From Tubiluchus corallicola (Eukaryota > Priapulida > Priapulimorpha > Priapulimorphida > Tubiluchidae): DNA of 30,000 nucleotides. The notes beneath the pieces were generated by a model that saw only the letters and a program-made list of their open reading frames with translations, ran no database searches and was not told where the DNA came from. The DNA lies in assembly GCA_030141605.1 (NCBI GenBank), contig JAQGDQ010000617.1, positions 65,001-95,000 on the forward strand. The letters are read 5' to 3'. A program made the position numbers and the translations under genes. Shown in pieces: positions 22,117 through 30,000 of the stretch. How positions within the stretch are numbered: the first letter of the stretch is position 1; the number at the start of each line of letters is the position of its first letter.

Positions 22117-22694
22117 AGGAAACGTCAAGTCTTTTGGGAAGTTAAGCTTATTTCACTGTTCGCGAAAAATGTTAGAAAGATTTAGTAACAAACGTGCAAT
22201 AAAACGCCTCGTGTAACCAGTGAAGTCACTTTAAAGTCACGATCAATTCATGCTTGGACGCTCCCATTTTCAATGTCCATTCTTCTTCCAATGACGTCAT
22301 TCGTCCCGGAGAAAGTAGCGCTGTCAATCTTCATCAAAAGTCTAAGATTTTTATAGTTATTGTTTAACAATATATTATAGTTTTATAAAAAGATTAAATA
22401 GCTATTGTTGTAATATTTTTCCTTGAGCATTAAGTAAGCTGCAAAAGTTTGAATTAGTTTAAGCCGCACGGGCTTACGGAAAACCACGACATGTTTACGA
22501 AAAGTCACGCAGTGCTGTTATTATTTTCAAGTGAATGGCGGCAATCACCACTCCTGAAAATTTCTATTCAGAGATAGTTTATTTTAAATTAGTACTTTAT
22601 AGACAGTTCTTTGCAAACAAGTTTATTATATTTGTCTAAGATTAACTGATAAAAGTAAAATAAACCCAACATGGCGAGTTACTTGCTCTTTCCT
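22117..22694 (+). mobile_element. TTAA/AGG-ended MITE, copy C, complete
   Basis: It is bracketed by TTAA at 22113-22116 and 22695-22698. The ends are AGGAAACGTCAAGTC and TTGCTCTTTCCT. It contains TGACGTCA (22292-22299). At 578 bp with a single terminal unit, it is the best guide to the original element. Confidence 0.85.
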
Positions 22695-22944
22695 TTAAGT
22701 TAACAACTAATCGTCTGGCGTCCATCTTCTCAGAAAAACAAAATGGACGATATCAAATTTATTTTTAAATGCTTTTTATGCTATAAAGATTTACAGGGTC
22801 AGTCGTCGCAGGCTTGGTAAAGAACAGATGCTAGGCGCTAGGTGTTAAAACAATAGGAAGAACTTCGAGCCTTCAGTTTCACTGCCAGAATTTTTGTCTT
22901 CATCAATCATTGACAATCTATTCCTTCTAGATGTAAACGCCAGA

Positions 22945-23270
22945 CAGGGCCTATTTCAGCCTAAGCGAGACCCGGGGAAGTGGGGCGTGTGAGGCCCCCA
23001 AAATTTTTGAACTTCTAGAACGCCGGGGAACATTTTCGAAGAGAAAATATGGAGTTATACAGTTGTTAAATGAAAGAACAATTGAAAGAAAAACTGCTCT
23101 ATTCTCAAGACTAGTCCTTAATACTTGTCAAATAGTCAAATCAAAAACAACATCTTTGCAATATGTAATGCCGTACTCTCACTTCCGTACAAGCCGATGT
23201 TAGAAATTCCGAAATTGAAAACAGCTGAACATCGGCACCGAGCCGCACAAGGCAAACGGCGCGCGTGCGG

Positions 23271-23341
<71 letters not shown>

Positions 23342-23459
23342 GCAGTATGTTCGCATGTTCGCATAAAGCAAAAAAATGTTACCTTGGCGCGAGGCCCCTC
23401 TGGAGGGTGAGGCCCCGGGGAAGTATCCCCACTTCCCCTCCCCTCTGAAATAGGCCCTG
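22945..23459. mobile_element. hAT-like MITE with perfect 8-bp target duplication
   Basis: The 15-bp ends CAGGGCCTATTTCAG (22945-22959) and CTGAAATAGGCCCTG (23445-23459) are exact reverse complements. ACGCCAGA flanks both sides (22937-22944 and 23460-23467). An 8-bp duplication with CAGGG ends is the hAT signature. Subterminal regions are GC-rich and partly inverted (CCGGGGAAGTGGGG against CCCCACTTCCCC). It carries a (GA)n tract. The exact ends and target duplication suggest a fairly recent insertion. It has no transposase and lies 125 bp downstream of the gene B stop codon. Confidence 0.92.
23272..23338. repeat. (GA)n microsatellite inside the hAT-like element
   Basis: About 33 uninterrupted AG units. 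The RERE- and SLSL-type frames across it are spurious. Confidence 0.97.
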
Positions 23460-23591
23460 ACGCCAGACAGCCGACCCTTTGGTGTATCATAGGTTTTAAC
23501 TATTCACAAAACTATACAGTACAATAATAATAAGCTTTCAACTCTTGATTTCGTTTAATCACGGTCTACATACGTCATTCCTATTTTTGCA

Positions 23592-23849
<258 letters not shown>

Positions 23850-23905
23850 TCAACTCGAACGTCATTCAAAGTTTTCAGCGGTCGCAAGTGCATTTAATGA
23901 ATTAA

Positions 23906-24030
23906 AGGAGAGGTTAAGCCTTCTGGGCACTTAGGCTTTCTTCAATGTACGCTAAAAATGTTACAATGATTTAGTAATAAAAGTGTGATAAGCGCCTCGT
24001 GTAACTAGAAAATCACTTCAGGGTTGCGAT
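23906..24030 (+). mobile_element. TTAA/AGG-ended MITE, copy D, 5' fragment running into a CAT array
   Basis: It starts AGGAGAGGTTAAGCC after TTAA (23902-23905) and follows the family through AAGCGCCTCGTGTAACTAG to GCGATCATCATC. There the sequence turns into a (CAT)n array. It lies in the probable gene B intron, 75 bp from the homeobox exon. Confidence 0.75.
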
Positions 24031-24073
24031 CATCATCATTGTCATCGTCATCATCATCATCATCATCATCACC

Positions 24074-24123
<50 letters not shown>

Positions 24124-24138
24124 TATCATCATTATTAA
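24027..24138. repeat. (CAT)n trinucleotide array
   Basis: About 110 bases of CAT with CAC, GTC and TAT variants. Confidence 0.95.
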
Positions 24139-24247
24139 TATGATGACAATTTAATAGCTACAAAATAAAGTCCTTTTTTTGAGAAATTTTACACTTTTTT
24201 CATTCCAAACACTCGGTGAGATACCGTAATACTCAATACTTGAAAAA

Positions 24248-24322
24248 CTATTACTATTATTATTGTTGTTGTTGTTGTTGCTGCTGTTGCTGTTGTTATT
24301 GTTATTATTATCATTATCGTTA

Positions 24323-24385
<63 letters not shown>

Positions 24386-24394
24386 TTGTTGTTA
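24248..24394. repeat. Compound TTA/TTG/(GTTGTC)n array
   Basis: TTATTATTG is followed by TTG and CTG units, then TTATCG, then about nine copies of the hexanucleotide GTTGTC (about 24323-24381) and GTTGTTGTT. Confidence 0.95.
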
Positions 24395-24888
24395 TAAATG
24401 GGAAATAATGAAGAAGCATTCAGGTATCAAAGTACTTTCTTTCTTTAGTACAGTGTAGATGCGGCGCTTTTACAATTATTAGGCCTACAACCATTCATAT
24501 TTTTACAGCATAGAATTAAATTTGTCAAACACCGGTATCGTATTCTACAAAGTCATTTTAAGTGAATTTTAACATAATTTTACAATTTTACCTGGCATGA
24601 AACGGTCTCATTGTTTCTTATGTGATAAAGCTTTTTGTGGTAAAGCGTTTTCAAATTTGCATTTTTAACGTTTCTAATTCTGTCCTATGATATTTTCATT
24701 AAATCGTTTGCTATTCATTTCTATTCGTTTTTCGTTTCCTTCACAGACGTGCAGCTTGTATCGGGTGGCGCAGAAAAAATGTGCCGATGTTTAGACTACA
24801 ATAATATTAGAAGCAAGTGCCCTGCACAGTTGAAATTGCACAGCGTGATATTACTGTACATTATCTTCTAGCTGTGAAAGTACAAGCT
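24395..24888. other. No gene seen
   Basis: Probable gene B intron sequence without recognisable features. A minor balanced stretch with GACGTGCAGCTTGTATCGGG lies near 24747. Confidence 0.4.
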
Positions 24889-25028
24889 TATATATATATG
24901 TATGATTTTTATATTATTATTATTATATATATATATATTATATATATATATATATAATAATATATACATATATTATATTATATCATATACATTATATAAT
25001 GTATAATATATAATATATATTATATAAC

Positions 25029-25061
<33 letters not shown>

Positions 25062-25110
25062 ATATATATAATAATATAAAAATTATAAATAAATATATAT
25101 ATATATCATT
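24889..25110. repeat. (TA)n-rich block with long self-complementary arms
   Basis: Almost pure TATATA and TATTATA sequence. ATATATATAATAATATA-type words repeat inverted, so extended cruciforms are possible. Confidence 0.88.
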
Positions 25111-25460
25111 TTTATTTGTACACGTGGTACAATTACACAAAAATATACAAACAGATCAAAAAGCAAAATAACATTAATTAACAAGATTAGTAAACAATGT
25201 GAATATATACAATTCAGTGTGAGTAGGATAACATGTTAAACACGTGGAACAGGTTCGTGGAATATCTTAGATGTTGAAAATTATGTTAGTTTGTTTCGTC
25301 ATCATTAACCGCCTGCCGTTAATTAAGTTTTTAATCTATTATGTAACTATCATAATTCTGTTAAAATATATACTTTTATCGGATATGAAAATGGGGTATA
25401 TATAAAATTTCATCCTGTCTTTCTTTCAACGATTTTTCACCTATATTTACATCGACCCTG
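25111..25460. other. No gene seen
   Basis: AT-rich sequence, probable gene B intron. Confidence 0.4.
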
Positions 25461-25539
25461 TATGGACTACTACAAAATGAATTCTCTGTTATTAAACGAC
25501 CGAGTTACAGATTTGCTCGCTGTACATGTGTTTTTATCA

Positions 25540-25840
25540 ATGGAAGCACGTGTTTCTTTTTATTTTCTCACATTAACGTTCAAGGCAGATGTTTGGTACA
25601 GTCGAATGATACAACATTATCGGCCGGCCCGACAGTTTGACTTAATTCAACATATACGCCGCCTCATCATTTATTAGCATCACTTGAAAGATGCGCCGAC
25701 TTCTCCGGCGGTCACCTGAAAGATATTTTGCCCGTCGTGATAAATCGGCCTGTCCAGCGTATTGCATGTCCGAGTCTGTTAGCTATGACAAGTACATTGA
25801 ATTTGACTCCAAGTGGATAGTAAATAGCATTTGTATGCGT
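25540..25840. promoter_or_regulatory. GC-balanced island in the probable Hox gene B intron
   Basis: This lies about 1.7 kb upstream of the gene B homeobox exon, so it is probably intronic. It has GGCCGGCC (25622-25629), TCATTTATTAG (about 25667-25677) and GTGATAAATCGG (about 25738-25749, a PBC/Hox-like TGATAAAT). Two consecutive plus-strand open frames (25462-25677 and 25691-25963) cross it. They show no recognisable domain, so they are not called as genes. Confidence 0.3.
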
Positions 25841-25966
25841 AGCTATTTCTACGTGTGTGGGAAACATACCAAAAAATGCAGTATGGGCGAATGGGTGATA
25901 GAAATGATACTTATTTTTTACTTATTTTATTCACACCCAATAGTAAAATACAGTCTAGAATAAAAA

Positions 25967-26514
25967 CAATATATATATATATAACACGTTGGCAAAAAAC
26001 ATACAAATACAATATTTACAAGAGTGTGGTAAAAACCCAAAAGATTAACTGCTTACATGTGTCTATTGTGCACAAGGAATTTATGCAAGTTAACTCTATA
26101 TAAGCGTCTTTTAAATAACTTAATATTTTGTGCAGTTACGAGGGGTGCACCATCAACATATGCAGGCAATCAGTTCCAAATCTGTACCACTCGATTTGAG
26201 AAAAATTGAACAAATAATACTTTAGCAGTTCGACGCATGGAAAACTTCAGAGAATGATTTTGTCTTGTTCTATTGCAAGATACACGGGTAGAAAATTTGT
26301 CAAAATCAACATCAACTTTTCTATGAATAACTTTGTAGCATAAAACTAAATCTTTTTGAGTGCGCCTCTCTTCTAAAGATTTTAGATTTAGAATCTCCAG
26401 ACGCTTAGGATATGGAATATACATTAAATTACATTTAAAACATATAAATTTAGAAAAACTCATAAAAACACATACATTTAGGAAAATCCGTTCTTTAACT
26501 CCACAGGAAGCCAT
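25967..26514 (-). pseudogene. CR1/L2-type LINE 3' end, inactivated
   Basis: The minus-strand frame from 26514 includes YPKRLEILNLKSLEERRTQ, KDLVLCYKVIH and FFSNRVVQIWN. This is the end of the reverse-transcriptase protein of CR1/Jockey-group LINEs (YxxRLxxLxLxSLExRR...DLxxxYK...RVVxxWN). A TGA (26170-26172) interrupts it where the family has WNxLP. The frame then resumes LPAYVDGAP and runs to TAA at 26053-26055. A 3' region ends in a (TA)n tail near 25970-25984. It is 5'-truncated with no catalytic domain, and lies in the probable gene B intron in the same orientation as the gene. Confidence 0.8.
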
Positions 26515-26801
26515 GTTTTATTAATTAAATATTGAACTAAAACACAAAAGCGTGTCACGTGACAAAGTTGTCCATAATATCAATTTATGTCTGACATCAA
26601 TTATCAAATTTAAAAGAAGTAAAGTAATATTTCTATTGAAAAATTTGTGTTTTTGTATTTTAATAGATTATTGTTAGTAAGTGTAAGAGAGAGAGAGAAA
26701 GAAATACCACTAGGAAAACCTACGAAAGCGTATTAGGGCCATATCTGGGTATAATCAGATTTTTTATAATCGATTATGATGGCTCTAATACGCTTTCGTA
26801 A
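26513..26801. repeat. Dispersed repeat, copy 1, ending in a hairpin
   Basis: It begins CATGTTTTATTAATTAAATA and matches 28101-28442 in direct orientation. It has a short (GA) run (26687-26698) where the other copy has a long one. It ends in the hairpin TACGAAAGCGTATTAGGGCC / GGCTCTAATACGCTTTCGTA (26721-26800). Confidence 0.9.
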
Positions 26802-27180
26802 AAACCTACGAAACAGTCTACTATTTATTTCGAAAAGCAAATAATAACTACGGCAGTTTAATTTATTAGACACACTATTAAAGACAAAATGCGTACAATA
26901 ATATTTAAAATGTTTTGTGATAAGAACGTTTGGTTTGAAATAAAATGTTAAATCAAGAAAAACCAAATTTAAAAAAAAATATTATAAACAACACAGATGT
27001 AAAAATACCAAAAAAAAAAATTTGTCAAGTTAGTATATATATATATAAATATGTTATAGTTATATGTTATATAAATAAACATATATAAATATGTAATAAG
27101 ATATTAGAATTATGTAATAATATATGTATAATTATGTAATATAATATTCTATATTATAATATATACAAGATAATATAATA
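26802..27180. other. No gene seen; AT-rich
   Basis: Includes an A-run (27009-27020) and TATATA/TATGTA low-complexity sequence leading into the GT array. Confidence 0.4.
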
Positions 27181-27243
27181 TATGTGTGTGTGTGTGTGTG
27201 CGTGTGTGCGTGCGCGCGTGCGTGTGTGTGTGTGTGTGTGTGT
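27181..27243. repeat. (TG)n microsatellite
   Basis: About 60 bases of GT/TG with a GCGCGCG-containing middle. It is alternating purine-pyrimidine throughout, so Z-DNA-prone. Confidence 0.95.
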
Positions 27244-28100
27244 CTGTTCGCTTGCATAGCAAAATCGTCCCTAAGTCGGAAATTAAGATTTTCTAGCTAT
27301 TCACATATCCTGAATCTCCATTTCTTGAGAATCATTTTGATACAAGCCCCCTCGCTGTATGCTATTTCTAAACTGAATCCACATGTGATATGTATTATAC
27401 ATATCCAATGAAACGTACAGATGACTTGCATATCGACTTTTAATTCTTCTTTACTTAAAAAAGGAAATATTTTCTTTCTAAAGCATCTAGCAACAAATTC
27501 CAAAACATAGCTTCCCTTTCGTATCTACAATGTGACTCAGCCCGTTGATTCGGCATTGCACAAATTCAGTAGAAATACACTAGTATTGTAAGTCTAATAA
27601 AATGTATGCAAAAGTTTCAAAACAAAGAGACGTGGTACACAGAAATTTAATAAGTGATATAACGTTAATATACGACAGAAAAGTGTATGGCAAAAAATGG
27701 CTGTTTTCGTCACCTTTTCGAAAAAAATCGGATATTCAGTTCATAATTATAATTAACGTGTTATTAAATTGGATAATTTTTATACCATAAGACTTTTTAA
27801 AGTAAATTCTATACATATATAGGCTATAGTATTTCACAATATTTTGTTGATAACGTTTTTTTATTACTGTTAATCGCACACAATATAATCCCAATTAAAA
27901 CTTTGCCTGATTACAGATATTTTTTAAATTAAGTACGTTTTTTCTTACCTGCAAAAGTTAAGATAGAAAAAGTTATAAAAATTGTCAGACGTTATAAAAG
28001 TTATCAAATATCACACACTGATTGTTTAAGTCTTGCAAAAGGACGCTTTATAATGAACTAGTTTCTAAATTTAAGATAATAATAATAATTACAATAATTA
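27244..28100. other. No gene seen
   Basis: AT-rich sequence, probable gene B intron or upstream DNA. Short open frames (27297-27503 on the minus strand, 27602-27790 on the plus strand) have no recognisable domains. Confidence 0.4.
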
Positions 28101-28266
28101 CATGTTTTATTAATTAAATATTGAACCAAAACACAAAAGCGTGTCACGTAACAAAGTCTATAATATCAATTTACGTTTGACATCAATTATCAAATTTAAA
28201 AGAAGTAAAATAATATTTCTATTGAAAAATTTGTTTTTGTATTTTAATAGATTATTGTTAGTAAAT

Positions 28267-28329
<63 letters not shown>

Positions 28330-28442
28330 GTTGTTAAGAAAACCTACGAAAGCGTATGAGGGCCATGATTTCCGACTACAAAAAATCTGGTTAAAATCTG
28401 ATTTTTATAATCGATTATCGTGGCTCTAATACGCTTTCGTAA
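28101..28442. repeat. Dispersed repeat, copy 2, with expanded (GA)n
   Basis: It matches 26513-26801 from CATGTTTTATTAATTAAATA to the terminal hairpin (28345-28441). The (GA)n tract (28269-28326) is nearly 60 bp, against 12 bp in copy 1. The hairpin loop also has an extra block (GATTTCCGACTAC). Confidence 0.9.
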
Positions 28443-28465
28443 AAACGAAAAATTTAAAATGTAAA

Positions 28466-28617
<152 letters not shown>

Positions 28618-28990
28618 TGTTATAGAAACGAAAAAAATAGCTAACATTTTCTGCTCTGTTTAGGAAATAAAAAAGAGAATGATTTCTAAGTTTTTTTAAA
28701 TTTTTTTACAATATGAGGATAAACGATAAAAAATAGTAAAAATCATAAATTGTTAAAATAAAAAATATGAAAGAAATATGCAGAATTCATGAGCATAAGA
28801 ACAGATAAAAGTAAAGGCCTCGGTTGTAAAAAATACGCAAATAAGATGCGATTCTACATAGTAAATGTAAAACATAGACTATAGACGTATTTTTTTAAAT
28901 AAAACAGGTTGTGGACTTTCATTAACTAAACTTATTTTTAGAGATATTTTTCTTGTATTTTTCATCATTTTTGAACTGTGGTGCGTGCAA
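28618..28990. other. No gene seen
   Basis: A- and T-rich sequence without recognisable features. Confidence 0.4.
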
Positions 28991-28999
28991 TTTTTAATT

Positions 29000-29262
29000 G
29001 ATGACAACCACGACGATGATCATAATAATAATGACGATGATTATGATGACGATTATGATAATGATTATGATGACGATGATGATGATTCTGATTCTGAAGA
29101 TGATGATAATGAGGAGGAGGATGGTGGTGGTGGTGGTGTGATTATGGTGATGACGACAGTGATGATTACGATAACAATTACAACGACAATGACGGTAATG
29201 ACATGGGGATGACGATGTTGATGATGATGGTAATGATGTAGATGTTAGTGATGATGACGGTA
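29000..29262. repeat. Imperfect GAT/GAC/GGT trinucleotide region
   Basis: Degenerate ATGATGACG-type repeats with a GGAGGAGGATGGTGGTGGTG core. The Asp-rich plus-strand frame (28985-29212) follows from the repeat. Confidence 0.9.
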
Positions 29263-29439
29263 GTATGATAGTAAAAAGCAGTGAGGCCGTAATTATTGTT
29301 ACGTATATTTAAAAAAACTATATTTTCCACATACAGATTCCACTGTAATTAATTATGTTAATGTTCGAGCATTAACTTTCAATGATAAATTAATTAAAAA
29401 ACTGAAATGATATTTTTAAACAGTACCACAATTCGTTAC

Positions 29440-29760
29440 AACGGCTCTATGGTTCAAAATCGAGTTACCTTTCGCCGCATTTTGAACTGCATTTTGCTCT
29501 ACTTCTAATTAGCCTATCTTAACGACAGCTCAGGATGCTAATTACAGGTAAAATCACAGGTGTTTCGTAAGGCAAATCGCACACAATTCTCCACATACCT
29601 GTTTCACAGTAGCAATACGAAACAGAACCGACCACATCAGAAGAGAAAAGCAAAATGACGGACGAACAGACGTTATGCCATTTATACAGCCATTTCAGTT
29701 GTTTTATGGACGCAGAGAAATACATTTAAGCTCGACTATACCATGCATCTTTGTTACGTT
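29440..29760. promoter_or_regulatory. Island with TAATTA and TTTATGG words, candidate Hox regulatory element
   Basis: This island contains CTAATTAG (29508-29515), GCTAATTACAGGTAA (29537-29551), CACAGGTG (29555-29562) and TTTTATGG (29702-29709). It is more balanced in composition than the surrounding DNA. The second word also occurs just upstream of gene A at 11338-11352. A minus-strand open frame (29519-29725) shows no Hox-like features. If the gene B first exon lies beyond 30000, this is intronic. Confidence 0.33.
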
Positions 29761-29879
29761 GAACCAATAAACCCCGTTTATTATCATAATAAATTAATAC
29801 TCGCCAATGCTTGTGCATTCAGCGTTCGGGTACTTCCAGGGTGAAATTTATAATAATGAGCTAAAATTGTAATTACAAC

Positions 29880-30000
29880 GTTGTTTAGGCAGAAATGGCT
29901 GCACGAGACATTGTATTTGACGTAGGAGTGAGAAGGCCATTACGACAGCGTAGAGCAATTTCGACCGCCAAGACATTATTTATGTTGCCGGCTATTTGGC
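29880..30000. other. GC-balanced window end, unresolved
   Basis: The last 120 bases are again GC-balanced, with GACATTATTTATGTTG near 29970-29985. The stretch could be the edge of a regulatory element or of an upstream exon of gene B. No splice donor in the required phase with a hexapeptide was visible, so no exon is called. Confidence 0.25.

Noticed and set aside
23125-23490. Frames with RERERE / SLSLSL
   Set aside because: They span the (GA)n tract within the hAT-like element and have no domain.
28985-29212. Asp-rich acidic 75-residue frame
   Set aside because: Follows from the GAT/GAC repeat; no support as a gene.
29519-29725. 68-residue minus-strand frame as a possible first exon of Hox gene B
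   Set aside because: It has no hexapeptide and no Hox-like N-terminus. A good donor-like AAACAG|GTATGT near 29591 exists but is not joined to Hox-like coding.
29815-29860. SPWKYPN-like minus-strand translation as a hexapeptide of gene B
   Set aside because: The frame is short, lacks a phase-1 donor and does not match YPWM.

Overview
This is AT-rich DNA from an invertebrate animal, taken from inside a Hox cluster. Two homeobox exons lie on the minus strand (7113-7399 and 23592-23827). Both encode central-class (Hox6-8/Antennapedia group) homeodomains, and both are preceded by phase-1 splice acceptors. For the first gene the whole coding sequence is visible: exon 1 (10752-11205), a 3.35 kb intron and the homeobox exon, giving a 246-residue protein. 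For the second gene only the last exon is visible; its first exon was not found and probably lies beyond position 30000.

The genes share one orientation and the second lies upstream of the first, so by the usual Hox rule (posterior genes 5') the second should be the more posterior. The first homeodomain arm reads KRTRQTYTR, as in the ftz/Lox5 group, and its tail has KLQLP where Lox5 proteins carry a KLTGP-type motif. The second begins [13 protein letters not shown] and is nearly identical to the Antp/Hox7 consensus. Neither has a UbdA peptide. The best reading is a Lox5(Hox6)-Antp(Hox7) pair. A spiralian is mildly favoured, but an ambulacrarian or other deuterostome cannot be excluded from the sequence alone.

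No other protein gene is convincing. The rest is non-coding. There are very long microsatellites: (CTA)n of about 1.26 kb, CAA/CAT/AACATC arrays, (CTTAC)n, several (GA)n, (GT)n, (AAT)n and GAT-type arrays. There are also many small inverted-repeat elements. These include a hAT-like element with a perfect 8-bp target duplication 125 bp downstream of the second Hox stop codon, an inverted pair of TTAA-flanked piggyBac-like elements, a TTAA/AGG-ended family with four copies, a foldback element interrupted by another element, and an inverted-repeat element holding a 59-bp minisatellite. Two degraded LINE 3' ends are present.

Several more GC-balanced islands stand out from this background (about 9395-9660, 11500-11690, 16900-17210, 20360-20640, 25540-25840, 29440-29760 and 29880-30000). 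They carry homeodomain- or Cdx-type words and are the best candidates for Hox-cluster regulatory elements. This is inference; cross-species alignment is needed to test it.
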